Origin: Coprosoma sp963632935
GTDB taxonomy: Bacteria; Bacillota_I; Bacilli_A; RF39; UBA660
Assembly (NCBI GenBank): GCA_963632935.1
Contig: CAVGWA010000003.1
Span: forward strand, 1 to 64,000
DNA length: 64,000 nucleotides
Reading direction: 5' to 3'
Below the pieces are notes generated by a model. It was not told the origin of the DNA. It saw only the letters and a list, made by a program, of their open reading frames with translations, and did no database searches. Below, one piece after another: positions 16,632-24,945 of the stretch; positions within the stretch are counted from its first letter, which is position 1, and the number at the start of each line of letters is the position of its first letter. The translations under genes were made by a program, and so were the position numbers.

Positions 16632-18347
16632 ATGGATAATGTTGTTATAATAGTTGCTTCTTTTGCAACAGCATTTGTTATTTTATTAATTTCTATAATT
16701 ATAATGAAGTCAAGAAAAAACAAGAAATATAAAAAGATTATTGAAAATTTAGATTATCAAAAAAATAGATTAGATACTTCACCAGTTGGGCCTGAACTTG
16801 CTAAGGTTGAAAGTTATTTAGGTAATGAAAAGCTAGAAGTTCTTTATAACAATTGGAAAGAAAGGTTAAATGATATAAAGGAAATTAAGATTCCTAAAAT
16901 TACTGATATGTTAATTGAAGCTGAATATTCTTTATCACAAAAAGATTATAAAAGTACCATGTATAAGATTGCTAAATTAGAGATGGAAATATATAAAGTA
17001 AGGGCTTCTTCGGCTTTTTTACTAAATGAAATTAAAGAGATTACTAATAGTGAAGAAAAAAATAGGGGAAGTATTACTAAATTAAAGGCTAAATATCGTG
17101 ATTTATATGAAAAATATGAGGAAACAGAGGGAGAATTTGGAGAATTTTCTAAGGTAGTTGCTTTACAACTTGAAAATATTACTAAAAGATTTGAAGATTT
17201 TGAAATTCTTATGGAGCGTAATGAATATACTGAAGTTCCAACTATTTTAAAGGCTATTAATGAAATGCTTAATCATATGGAGGTAATTGTTGATGAACTT
17301 CCTTCTATTGTTTTGATTGCTGAAGGTATTTTGCCTAAAAAAATGGAAGAAATAGAAAGTATATATAATAAAATGGTTTCTGAGGGATATCCTTTAGACT
17401 ATTTAAATGTTGAGTATAATATAGATGAAGCTAAGAAAAAAATATCTGATATTTTAGATAGAGCTAAGGTTTTAAATATCGAAGATAGTTTATTTGATTT
17501 AAAGGTTTTAACTGAATATTTTGAAAATTTATTTACTGATTTCGAAAAAGAAAAGGTTATTAAGGCTGAATATGAAGATGCTGATAAGACTTTACAAACT
17601 AAATTAAAGAAAATAAATGTTTTGGTTAATGATATTTTTGAACAGATGAATGATTTAAAAAATTTGTATAGTTTATCTGAAAAGAATATTACTGATTTAT
17701 GTGATGTTAAAAGTGAACTTGATAAGTTAAATGAAGATTATAATACTTTGATGGCTCATACAAATAATCATAGTTTTGCTTATTCTAAGTTAACTGAGGA
17801 AATTGAAAATTTAGTTATTAGACTTTCTAATATTGAAAATAAGCTTGATACAACTTTAAACGTTCTTGGTAATATGCATGATGATGAGATGAGAGCTAGA
17901 CAACAGCTTTCAGAGGTTGAAGATTTATTAAAAAATTCTCAAAAGCAGGTTCGTTCATTTAATCTTCCTGTTATTCCTAATAATTATTATGTTGAATTAA
18001 AAGAAGCTATGGAAGCTATGAAGGAGATTGTTAAAGAACTTGATAAAAAACCAATTACTATTGAGGTTTTAAATACAAGAGTGGATACAGCCAGAGATTT
18101 AGCTTTAAAGTTATATGGTAAAACTAAAGAAATGATGAAGACTGCTATGTTTGCTGAGATGGCTATAGTTTATGGTAATAGATATCGTTCATCTGAAAAG
18201 GATGTTGATAGAGCTTTAAATTATTCTGAAGTTTTGTTTAATAAAGGTGATTATCAAAAGTCTTTAGAGTTTTCCATTAATTCTTTGAATAAGATTGAAC
18301 CAGGAATTTATGATAAATTATTAAATTTATATGGTAGTGGTGAATAA
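16632..18347 (+). CDS. ezrA: Septation ring formation regulator EzrA
   Basis: A 571-aa protein with a single N-terminal membrane helix (about residues 4-25) and a long, almost entirely coiled-coil cytoplasmic part, the layout and length of EzrA. The family signatures VGPELAKVESYLGNEKL-like text near residues 50-70 and the YGNRYRSS region near the C-terminus are present. EzrA binds FtsZ, limits extra Z rings and links division to wall synthesis in Bacilli. ATG 16632 follows AGGTGA with five bases between; earlier in-frame GTG and ATG codons overlap that site. It is monocistronic, ending in a strong terminator. Confidence 0.92.
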   Translation: MDNVVIIVASFATAFVILLISIIIMKSRKNKKYKKIIENLDYQKNRLDTSPVGPELAKVESYLGNEKLEVLYNNWKERLNDIKEIKIPKITDMLIEAEYSLSQKDYKSTMYKIAKLEMEIYKVRASSAFLLNEIKEITNSEEKNRGSITKLKAKYRDLYEKYEETEGEFGEFSKVVALQLENITKRFEDFEILMERNEYTEVPTILKAINEMLNHMEVIVDELPSIVLIAEGILPKKMEEIESIYNKMVSEGYPLDYLNVEYNIDEAKKKISDILDRAKVLNIEDSLFDLKVLTEYFENLFTDFEKEKVIKAEYEDADKTLQTKLKKINVLVNDIFEQMNDLKNLYSLSEKNITDLCDVKSELDKLNEDYNTLMAHTNNHSFAYSKLTEEIENLVIRLSNIENKLDTTLNVLGNMHDDEMRARQQLSEVEDLLKNSQKQVRSFNLPVIPNNYYVELKEAMEAMKEIVKELDKKPITIEVLNTRVDTARDLALKLYGKTKEMMKTAMFAEMAIVYGNRYRSSEKDVDRALNYSEVLFNKGDYQKSLEFSINSLNKIEPGIYDKLLNLYGSGE

Positions 18348-18368
18348 CTTTCCTTTTGGAAAGTTTTT
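18346..18368 (+). terminator. Intrinsic terminator of ezrA, overlapping its stop
   Basis: AACTTTCC (18346-18353), TTTT loop, GGAAAGTT (18358-18365), then T. The stem starts inside the TAA codon. Confidence 0.85.
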
Positions 18369-18423
18369 ATCTTTTAAATTTTATAAAAAAATAGTATAAT
18401 TACTGAAGAAATGAGGAGTTAGT

Positions 18424-19590
18424 ATGAATGAGTTAATTATGATTAAATATGGTGAACTTACTACTAAAAAAGCTAATAGGAAAGTCTTTATTAATATTTT
18501 AAATCAAAATATTGAAAGAGTATTAAAAGATGACGATGTTTTAATTTCAAAAGATAAAGTAAGGATGTATATTAAATGTAATGATGCTTCAAAAATTGCA
18601 TTAAAACTTAAAAATATTTTTGGAATTTTTAGTATAGTTATTGCTTATAAAGTAGATAATAATTTAGATGATGTTTTAGCAAAGTCATTAGAAATTATGG
18701 ATAAGAGCAAGAAAACTTTTAAGGTTGTTACTAAAAGAGCAGATAAAAGTTTTACTATTCATTCAATGGATTATAGTAAAAAATTAGGTGGTGAAATTTT
18801 AAAAAATTCTAATTTTTTAGTTGATGTTCACAATCCTGATATTACTTTAACAGTTGAGATACGTAGTGAAGGGACTTTTATATATACTGATGAAATTAAA
18901 GGGGCTGGCGGATATCCTGTTGGTGTACAAGGTAAAGGTTTACTTATGTTAAGTGGTGGTATTGATAGTCCTGTTGCGGGATATTTAACTTTAAAAAGAG
19001 GAGTTAGTATTGAATGTATGTATTTTGAATCACCTCCTCATACTAGTTTAGAGGCTAAAAATAAGGTAATTGCTTTGGCTAATATAATTAATAAATATTC
19101 TGGTAGAATTAAAGTTCATGTTGTTCCTTTTACTGAAATTCAAGAAGCAATTTATAAAAATTGTCCTGATAATTATATGATAACTATTATGAGAAGAATG
19201 ATGTACCGTATTGCGGAAAGGTATGCTTTAAAGATAAATGCTAAAATTTTAATTAATGGTGAAAGTATAGGTCAAGTTGCTAGTCAAACTTTAGACAGTA
19301 TGGTTTGTATAAATAATGTTGTAAATATTCCTGTTATAAGACCTGTTGCTTGTTTTGATAAATTAGAAATAATAGATATTGCAAGAAAAATTAATACATA
19401 TGAAACTAGTATTTTACCTTATGAGGATTGTTGTACAATTTTTTTGCCTAAACATCCTGTTATAAAACCTGATATTAATAAAGCTATAGAATATGAAAAA
19501 TCATTTGATTTTGAATCATTAATTGATAAAACAATTGATAATATTGAGGTTATTTCAAATTTAGAAGATAATTTTGATGATCTTCTTTAA
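18424..19590 (+). CDS. thiI: tRNA 4-thiouridine synthase ThiI
   Basis: Sulfur-transfer enzyme that makes s4U8 in tRNA and in many bacteria supplies sulfur for the thiazole of thiamin; 388 aa. The N-terminal THUMP domain is followed by the PP-loop LSGGIDSP (near residue 176), which adenylates U8. There is no C-terminal rhodanese domain, as in other Firmicutes ThiI, so an external cysteine desulfurase must deliver the sulfur; the NifS-type gene that is often adjacent is not here. TATAAT at 18395-18400 and GAGGAG before the ATG support the start. Confidence 0.95.
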   Translation: MNELIMIKYGELTTKKANRKVFINILNQNIERVLKDDDVLISKDKVRMYIKCNDASKIALKLKNIFGIFSIVIAYKVDNNLDDVLAKSLEIMDKSKKTFKVVTKRADKSFTIHSMDYSKKLGGEILKNSNFLVDVHNPDITLTVEIRSEGTFIYTDEIKGAGGYPVGVQGKGLLMLSGGIDSPVAGYLTLKRGVSIECMYFESPPHTSLEAKNKVIALANIINKYSGRIKVHVVPFTEIQEAIYKNCPDNYMITIMRRMMYRIAERYALKINAKILINGESIGQVASQTLDSMVCINNVVNIPVIRPVACFDKLEIIDIARKINTYETSILPYEDCCTIFLPKHPVIKPDINKAIEYEKSFDFESLIDKTIDNIEVISNLEDNFDDLL

Positions 19591-19613
19591 CAAAAATTTC
19601 CAGTTTAAAAAAC

Positions 19614-19642
19614 GTATTAAAATACCAAATGTACACAATATA
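19614..19642 (+). promoter_or_regulatory. Candidate sigma-G (forespore) promoter of the SASP gene
   Basis: GTATT (19614-19618), a 17-bp gap and CAATATA (19636-19642) approach the sigma-G pattern (G[A/T]ATR, then CATnnTA), with one mismatch in the -10. No good sigma-A promoter lies in the gap. SASP genes are the classic sigma-G targets. Confidence 0.4.
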
Positions 19643-19665
19643 TTAATGTACAGGAGGTGAAATTC

Positions 19666-19869
19666 ATGACAAATAATAACTCACGTTTAGTAGTTCCTGG
19701 CGCTAAACAAGCAATTGAACAAATGAAATATGAAATTGCTAGTGAATTAGGCGTTAAGATGGGTCCTGATGCTTCAAGTAGAGCTAATGGTTCAGTTGGT
19801 GGAGAAATTACTAAAAGATTAGTTCAAATGGGTCAACAACAAATTTCAGGTTCTAATTATAATAAATAA
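19666..19869 (+). CDS. Alpha/beta-type small acid-soluble spore protein
   Basis: A 67-aa SASP that coats DNA in the dormant spore, shifts it toward the A form and protects it from UV and heat, then feeds amino acids to the outgrowing cell. The conserved blocks are visible: NNSRLVVPGAKQAIEQMKYE, the GPR protease site in YEIASELGV, and RANGSVGGEITKRLVQMGQ. ATG 19666 follows a perfect GGAGGTGA (19653-19660); an upstream in-frame codon lies inside that site. This gene alone is strong evidence that the organism, or a recent ancestor, forms endospores. Confidence 0.97.
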   Translation: MTNNNSRLVVPGAKQAIEQMKYEIASELGVKMGPDASSRANGSVGGEITKRLVQMGQQQISGSNYNK

Positions 19870-19873
19870 TTGC

Positions 19874-19894
19874 AAGCAGCTTTAGCTGCTTTTT
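19874..19894 (+). terminator. Intrinsic terminator of the SASP gene
   Basis: AAGCAGC, TTTA loop, GCTGCTT, then T, four bases after the stop codon. Confidence 0.85.
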
Positions 19895-19993
19895 ATGTGT
19901 TTATAAAATTTTTTGAATACAAATATGAAAATGTTACTTATTTTATATAAATTTAAATTTGAGTTGACGTAAAATTTTAAACATAATAAAAAA

Positions 19994-20740
19994 GTCAGAA
20001 AATGTTGTTTTAAATAGGTTAAGAAACAATAATGCGAAAAAGATTTTTATTAATGATAGAGGTTATGATACTTTTGAATTATTTCTAAAAAACATAAAAG
20101 ATAACGTATCTTTTATTGTTAGACTAGATGGTGATAGAAATATGTTGTTTAAAAGTAAACCAAGATTAATAAAAGAAGTTGCTAAAGAAAGAAAAGGCAA
20201 AGTACACACTAAATTGATGTATAAAGGAGAAAATGTAGATTGTTATATATCATATACAACAGTACAATTTCCAAAATACAAAGAGAAAGATTTAACTTTG
20301 ATAATTATATATAGAGCTGGAGAAGAAGATAATCCAATGTATTTGTTAACTGATATGAAAGTAAAAATAAAGATGAAGTTATAAAATATTCTAAAATGTA
20401 CAAGTTAAGATGGAGAATAGAAGAATATTTTAGAGCAAAGAAACAAAACTATGATTTTGAAAATTTTAGAATAAGAAGTTTAAAAGGAATAAATGTATTA
20501 AATAAAATATTAACATGCGTAATGTTACATAATGGAATATTAGCAGAAAAAATAAATAAAAAATTATTAGTAATAAAAATAATAGAAGCTAGTAAATCAT
20601 TAAAAAATAAATTGTTAGTATGGTATGGACAAATATCAAGCGGAATAAGAGAAATATTAAAGCATGCACACACAGGAATAAAGGGATGGCAAAATATAGA
20701 AGAAAGAAAAAAAATTAAGCAATTAGAACTTCGGATATAA
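19994..20740 (+). pseudogene. Remnant of an IS4-type DDE transposase
   Basis: The reading frame opens without a start in SENVVLNRLRNNNAKK, passes FINDRGYDTFE (second catalytic Asp region) and runs to about 20380, where a stop appears. One base change restores the continuation NKDEVIKYSKMYKLRW. The next part, YKLRWRIEEYFRAKK, is an exact Y-(2)-R-(3)-E-(6)-K signature holding the catalytic Glu. The N-terminal third with the first Asp is missing, and I see no terminal inverted repeats, so this is a truncated, frameshifted and immobile copy. It separates the SASP gene from the cotE region. Confidence 0.85.
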
Positions 20741-20956
20741 TGTTATAAATTAACTGAATCAAGTAGAAAAAAAGAACATATCACTATGTTCTGCGTGAGC
20801 ATGGAATAAATTAAACTTTTTTAAGAAAAAGTTTGTTGTTTCAAAATAACAATGAAATAATATAAACTTTTTAGTAAAAGGCCGAAACTCAAAAATTTAA
20901 AATATTGAATTTTTTTGATTATTTTGATATCATTTTGTATAGAGGAGATAAATTGT
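20741..20956. other. Intergenic stretch with two hairpins
   Basis: AGAACATA (20773-20780) and TATGTTCT (20785-20792) form a perfect 8-bp stem with a TCAC loop and no T tract. AAACTTTTT and AAAAAGTTT (about 20813-20834) form a second AT-only stem. They could be remains of the insertion-element end or weak terminators. No confident promoter is visible before the next gene. Confidence 0.35.
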
Positions 20957-22285
20957 ATGGAAAATTCTCAAAATAATTCAAATAAAAAAAATAAAATTAT
21001 TGATTTTGTTCAAAAAGTAGAGTATAAGGCTAATAATGCTTTGGAAGATTCTTTAATGGATGAAGATGCTAAAAGCGAAATTGGAAATATAAATTATAAT
21101 GATATTGTAAAAAATTCTGTTCAGGCACAGATTTCTAAATTGCCCTGGTTAGTTGCTATATTTCTTATTTTAATTGTTACAATTTTTGTAGGTATTTCAT
21201 TTTTTAAAAATAATCCTAAAACTTTATTTACTCAAATGGTTGATGGTATGTTCTCCTATTTAAAAAACAATATTAATGATAATGTTTATAGTATAACAGA
21301 TGGCAATCTCAATTTGAGTTATAATGTTTTGAAAAATAATAAAGATAGTTTTTTAAGTGAACTTAGTCATGTAAAATGGAACGTTGATTATGTTAAGGAT
21401 AATTCTAAGGGACTTATTTATATGGATTTAAAAACAAAGTATGATGATTCAGATTTTGTTAATTTAAATATATATGGTGATAACGAAAGCAGTTATGTTT
21501 ATGCTTCTGATTTATATGATAAATATATTAAATTAAAAGATAGTAAAATAAACTATTCAGTTGATGATCGTGATATCAAGATTATTCTTGATGGATTTAA
21601 TCAGGCTTTTGATAAGGCGATTACTAATGAAAAAATTTATAGTAATAAACAGATGATTAATGTTAATAAAAAAAATATTAAGGCTATTAAAATAAGATTG
21701 TTAATTGATAAGAAAAATAGAAATAGGATTTGTGAAACTTTTATAAATTCTTTAAAGGCTAATGATGAATTTATAAATTCTTTTACTAAAATTTATAATA
21801 TTAAAAAAAGTGAAGCAAAGAAAAGTTTGGATAAGTATTTATTAAAGTTAGAAAAATATTTATTAGAATATGATAAATTGAATGTTGTTTTTTATATTAA
21901 TAGTAAAACTAATGAATTTGTTAAATTTGCTTTAGAAGATGAGAAAGATATATTAAGTTTAATTTATTATGGTAATGATAAATTAAGTTATGTGTATGAT
22001 AATGGTAATAAAATAGAAGGTGAAATTTCATTTAATATAAACGAAAATAAAACTAAGTATATTTTAGATATTACTCGAAGAGAAAGCAATAATAACAATG
22101 TTATTCTTGAAGATAATTTAAATTTAAAGTTTACTTGCAAACAATCTAACTTTTTCAAAAAAGTTGATGTTTCAAATAGTATTGATCAAAGTGAATTATC
22201 TGATTTAGATAAAGAACAAATATATTTGAATATTTTAAATAATCCTAAGTTAAATAAGTTAAGTGAAAAATTGGCTAAAAGCTAA
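20957..22285 (+). CDS. Unrecognised single-pass membrane protein with large outer domain
   Basis: I do not recognise this 442-aa protein. The first ~58 residues are polar and charged, a single transmembrane helix follows (LPWLVAIFLILIVTIFVGIS, about 61-80), and about 360 residues rich in Asn, Lys, Asp and Ser remain, probably outside the membrane. There is no signal peptidase site or lipobox and no anchoring motif. The alternation of short strands suggests a beta-rich fold of the kind seen in secreted low-GC Firmicute proteins, but this is not testable by eye. ATG 20957 follows AGAGGAGATA; a longer reading frame begins upstream but lacks a ribosome site. It lies 55 bases before cotE behind a weak terminator, so a spore-related role is possible but unsupported. 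Confidence 0.7.
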   Translation: MENSQNNSNKKNKIIDFVQKVEYKANNALEDSLMDEDAKSEIGNINYNDIVKNSVQAQISKLPWLVAIFLILIVTIFVGISFFKNNPKTLFTQMVDGMFSYLKNNINDNVYSITDGNLNLSYNVLKNNKDSFLSELSHVKWNVDYVKDNSKGLIYMDLKTKYDDSDFVNLNIYGDNESSYVYASDLYDKYIKLKDSKINYSVDDRDIKIILDGFNQAFDKAITNEKIYSNKQMINVNKKNIKAIKIRLLIDKKNRNRICETFINSLKANDEFINSFTKIYNIKKSEAKKSLDKYLLKLEKYLLEYDKLNVVFYINSKTNEFVKFALEDEKDILSLIYYGNDKLSYVYDNGNKIEGEISFNINENKTKYILDITRRESNNNNVILEDNLNLKFTCKQSNFFKKVDVSNSIDQSELSDLDKEQIYLNILNNPKLNKLSEKLAKS

Positions 22286-22293
22286 TTTTTTTT
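22269..22293 (+). terminator. Weak intrinsic terminator over the stop of the membrane-protein gene
   Basis: AATTGGCT (22269-22276), AAA loop, AGCTAATT (22280-22287) with one G-U pair, followed by T. It includes the TAA stop. Confidence 0.6.
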
Positions 22294-22340
22294 ATCATTT
22301 TTTTTGTAAAAACACATATCTTAAAGTGAGGGGTGATAAT

Positions 22341-22877
22341 GTGGCATCATATAAAGAAATAGTGACCAAGGCAATTATTGGAAAAGGGAAAAAACATTTT
22401 AAAAATAGTTATACTTTACAGGTGGAGAATAAACCAACTACTGTTTTAGGGTGTTGGGTTATAAATCATAAATTTAAAGGATATAAATCAGGTGATAAGG
22501 TTGGTGTTGATGGCTCTTTTGATATAAATATTTGGTATTCATATGATAATGATAGTAAAACAGCTGTTATTAATAAAAAAATAGAATATAATGATTTGTT
22601 TAATGTAAAGGTTAGAGAAAATGCCGATTTGTCTGGTGATACGGATATTATTATAAGAAGTTTAAAACAGCCTTCTTGTTTTGGTGTTAATATTCAGGAT
22701 GAAAAAACAATATCATTTAATATTGAAAAGGAATTAGGCGTTGAAATTGTTGGAGAAGCTAAAGTGAAAATTGCCGTTGAAGAGGATGATGAGGCTTGGG
22801 ATGACATTGTTGATGAAGTGGATGAGGATACATTAAAGGAAATTGATGAAAAAGTGTCTGATGATTATTTGAAATAG
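22341..22877 (+). CDS. cotE: Outer spore coat morphogenetic protein, CotE family
   Basis: A 178-aa protein matching Bacillus subtilis CotE (181 aa from memory) along its length: YKEIVTKAIIGKGKK at the start, VLGCWVINHKF, GSFDINIWYSYDNDSKTAV, LKQPSCFGVNI, VVGEAK-like text near 145, and a strongly acidic tail (EEDDEAWDDIVDEVDEDT). CotE organises the outer coat around the forespore and depends on SpoIVA. GTG 22341 with GAGGGGTGATA is the start; the longer open frame overlaps the previous gene and has no ribosome site. CATATCTT at 22315-22322 resembles a sigma-E -10 box, but the -35 is unclear in the T-rich stretch. Together with the SASP it argues for sporulation in a Bacilli lineage. Confidence 0.88.
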   Translation: MASYKEIVTKAIIGKGKKHFKNSYTLQVENKPTTVLGCWVINHKFKGYKSGDKVGVDGSFDINIWYSYDNDSKTAVINKKIEYNDLFNVKVRENADLSGDTDIIIRSLKQPSCFGVNIQDEKTISFNIEKELGVEIVGEAKVKIAVEEDDEAWDDIVDEVDEDTLKEIDEKVSDDYLK

Positions 22878-22916
22878 TGTGCGTAATTGCACACATTTTG
22901 TGTTATATAAAAAAGG

Positions 22917-22945
22917 TTGACAAGCATAGCACAATATGGTAGAAT
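22917..22945 (+). promoter_or_regulatory. Strong promoter of rpsP-khpA
   Basis: TTGACA (22917-22922), 17-bp spacer, TAGAAT (22940-22945) with TGG just before it (extended -10). Confidence 0.9.
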
Positions 22946-22969
22946 TGTTTACAGAAACGGAGGGTTATT

Positions 22970-23251
22970 ATGGCAGTTAAATTAAGACTTTTAAGAATGG
23001 GTGCTAAAAGAAAACCATTTTATCGTATCGTTGCTGCTGATTCAAGAGTTAAAAGAGATGGTAAGTATATTGAACTTGTTGGTACTTACAATCCTGTAAC
23101 TGATCCAGCAGAAATTAATATTAAAGAAGAAGTTGCATTAAAATGGCTTAATAATGGTGCAATTCCAACTGATACTGTAAAAAGTTTATTTAGTAAAAAA
23201 GGTATTAATAAAAAATTTCATGAATCTAAACAAAATAAAGAGAGCAAGTAA
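22970..23251 (+). CDS. rpsP: 30S ribosomal protein S16
   Basis: Small-subunit assembly protein, 93 aa, with the family opening AVKLRLLRMGAKRKPFYRIVAADSR and the YNPVTDP and WLNNGAIPTDTV motifs. ATG follows CGGAGGG. It heads a two-gene unit with khpA, two bases downstream. In many Firmicutes ffh precedes rpsP, and rimM and trmD follow khpA; here none of these is adjacent (ffh lies at 58 kb), so the ancestral cluster has been broken. Confidence 0.98.
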   Translation: MAVKLRLLRMGAKRKPFYRIVAADSRVKRDGKYIELVGTYNPVTDPAEINIKEEVALKWLNNGAIPTDTVKSLFSKKGINKKFHESKQNKESK

Positions 23252-23253
23252 TT

Positions 23254-23496
23254 ATGAAATTAGGTGATTTAACAGAGTTTTTAGTTAAAAACTTAGTAAA
23301 AGATACTGATATGGTTTCAGTGAAAGCTTTTGAAGATGAAGATTTAATAACTATTGAGGTTTTGGTTAGTGATGATGATATGGGTAGAGTGATTGGAAAA
23401 AAAGGTATGATTGCTTCTGCTATTCGCATTATTGTACAAGCTAGTAGTTATTTAAATAATGAAAAGAAAGTACATATTAATATAGCATCTTTATGA
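23254..23496 (+). CDS. khpA: KH-domain RNA-binding protein KhpA
   Basis: An 80-aa single KH domain with the RNA-binding loop VIGKKGMIASAIR. In Gram-positives KhpA pairs with KhpB/Jag, binds many RNAs and affects cell division and elongation. It follows rpsP by two bases, the standard neighbourhood. The strong terminator right after it closes the operon. Confidence 0.95.
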   Translation: MKLGDLTEFLVKNLVKDTDMVSVKAFEDEDLITIEVLVSDDDMGRVIGKKGMIASAIRIIVQASSYLNNEKKVHINIASL

Positions 23497-23507
23497 TGCT
23501 TTTTTTC
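23484..23507 (+). terminator. Intrinsic terminator over the khpA stop codon
   Basis: AGCATC (23484-23489), 5-nt loop, GATGCT (23495-23500), then seven T. The TGA stop (23494-23496) is within the hairpin. Confidence 0.85.
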
Positions 23508-23519
23508 TAAGGGGGATTT

Positions 23520-24119
23520 ATGGAAAGTCAATTGATTGTAGTGAATATTGGTTTGAAAAATATTATGGAAATATATGAGAATAATAAGCTTTTAAGAACT
23601 ATTGATACTGTTTGGATTGGAAAAAATGGTGTGGCTGAGGCTGAGAATATTGTTGAATTTGATGGTAAGACACCACTTGGACTTTTTAATTTGGGTGTTG
23701 CTTTTGGTATGCATGATTTGAATATAGATTATCCTTATATTAAAGTTAAGGATAATGATTATTGGGTAGATGATTATAAGTCTTATCATTATAATTATAT
23801 GGTAAGGTTGGGAGAGGATATTGATAATTTTTCTTATTCTTATATAACTAAAGAAGATGAAAGGTCTTTTGAATCTGCGGAACATTTAATTGATTATAAA
23901 AAACAATATGAATATTCGGTATTTATAGAATTTAATTCTAAAGGCCAAATTAATAATGGGATTGGAAATAATAAGGGTTCTGCTATATTTTTACATTGTT
24001 TAGGTGATAAGGGATATACTGGTGGATGTGTAGCTGTTTCTAGTGATGATATGAGGTATATTATAAATTATTTGAAGAAAGATAAAAATCCTCAAATTCT
24101 TATAAAAAAATCTTGTTGA
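23520..24119 (+). CDS. L,D-transpeptidase-like (YkuD-fold) protein
   Basis: A 199-aa protein whose C-terminal part carries an L,D-transpeptidase-type active site: HCLGDKGYTGGCVAVS, with catalytic Cys in GGCVAVS and the upstream His. The first half has KTPLGLFNLGVAFG, like the [K/R]TPxGxF segment of YkuD and ErfK proteins. Such enzymes cross-link peptidoglycan 3-3 or attach proteins to it. There is no signal peptide or membrane segment, which is odd for a wall enzyme. Either it is exported another way, is made in a mother cell or forespore, or acts on an intracellular substrate. ATG follows AAGGGGG. It lies alone between two terminators. Confidence 0.8.
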   Translation: MESQLIVVNIGLKNIMEIYENNKLLRTIDTVWIGKNGVAEAENIVEFDGKTPLGLFNLGVAFGMHDLNIDYPYIKVKDNDYWVDDYKSYHYNYMVRLGEDIDNFSYSYITKEDERSFESAEHLIDYKKQYEYSVFIEFNSKGQINNGIGNNKGSAIFLHCLGDKGYTGGCVAVSSDDMRYIINYLKKDKNPQILIKKSC

Positions 24120-24147
24120 ACATTTCATTTATTTGAAGTGTTTTTTT
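24119..24147 (+). terminator. Intrinsic terminator after the L,D-transpeptidase gene
   Basis: AACATTTCA (24119-24127) pairs with TGAAGTGTT (24134-24142) with one G-U, then a T run. Confidence 0.75.
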
Positions 24148-24159
24148 AAAAATATTGCA

Positions 24160-24188
24160 TTGTTTTATCATAAAAAATATATTATAAT
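24160..24188 (+). promoter_or_regulatory. Promoter of uppS-cdsA-rseP
   Basis: TTGTTT (24160-24165), 17-bp spacer, TATAAT (24183-24188). Confidence 0.7.
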
Positions 24189-24213
24189 GTTTTATAGATA
24201 GCGAGGTAGTTAA

Positions 24214-24945
24214 ATGGATTATAAAAATTTAAAAATTCCAAACCATGTGGCTTTAATTGTTGATGGTAATGGAAGATGGGCTAGTGAAAGAGGAAAACAA
24301 AGAAGTGCAGGACATGAAGCTGGTTTTATTAATTTACAAAAATTAACAAGTTATATTTATTCGAAAAATATCAAATATGTAAGTGCTTATCTTTTTTCAA
24401 CTGAAAATTTTAAAAGAAGTGAAAAAGAAGTAAATTTTATTATGAATTTGTTAACTGGAAAGTTAAAAGAAATTTTGCAGTTTTGTCATAGTGAACATAT
24501 TCATGCTATTTTTTCGGGCAGAAGAGAAAATCTTTCTAGTAAAGTAGTTAAGGCCATGGAAGAAATTGAAAGAGAAACAGATACATATAAAGATAGAATT
24601 TTTAATATTTGTTTTAATTATGGTTCTAGAGCTGAGATTGTTGATGCTACTAAGAAAATTGTTTCAGATGTTAATAATGGGTTACTTGATTTAGATAAAT
24701 TAGATGAAAATATTTATCATAAATATTTATATCAAGATATTCCTGATGTTGATTTAATGATTAGGACTAGTGGTGAAGAAAGGTTAAGTAATTTTATGTT
24801 ATGGCAAAATTCTTATGCTGAATTTTACTTTCCTAAGGTTTATTTTCCTGATTTCAATGAAGAAGAATTTGATAAAGCTATTTTAGAATATACGAAGCGA
24901 GATAGAAGATTTGGAGGAATTGATTATGAAAACAAGAGTAATTAG
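24214..24945 (+). CDS. uppS: Undecaprenyl diphosphate synthase
   Basis: Cis-prenyltransferase that elongates farnesyl diphosphate with eight isopentenyl units to make the C55 carrier for peptidoglycan and exopolysaccharide; 243 aa. HVALIVDGNGRWA (catalytic Asp17; Met is usual where Val16 stands) and RTSGEERLSNFMLWQ...YAEFYF are the family signatures. It overlaps cdsA by 20 bases in a uppS-cdsA-rseP operon. The dxr gene that usually lies between cdsA and rseP is absent. Confidence 0.97.
   Translation: MDYKNLKIPNHVALIVDGNGRWASERGKQRSAGHEAGFINLQKLTSYIYSKNIKYVSAYLFSTENFKRSEKEVNFIMNLLTGKLKEILQFCHSEHIHAIFSGRRENLSSKVVKAMEEIERETDTYKDRIFNICFNYGSRAEIVDATKKIVSDVNNGLLDLDKLDENIYHKYLYQDIPDVDLMIRTSGEERLSNFMLWQNSYAEFYFPKVYFPDFNEEEFDKAILEYTKRDRRFGGIDYENKSN

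Noticed and set aside
22263..22877. A longer cotE start overlapping the preceding gene
   Set aside because: The GTG at 22341 has a strong ribosome site and matches the CotE N-terminus; the extension (FYHFFCKNTYLKV) does not.
23226..23429. Antisense frames over khpA, infB, nusA, polC and leuS
   Set aside because: They mirror strong coding frames, lack ribosome sites and show no family text; artefacts of AT-rich codon use.
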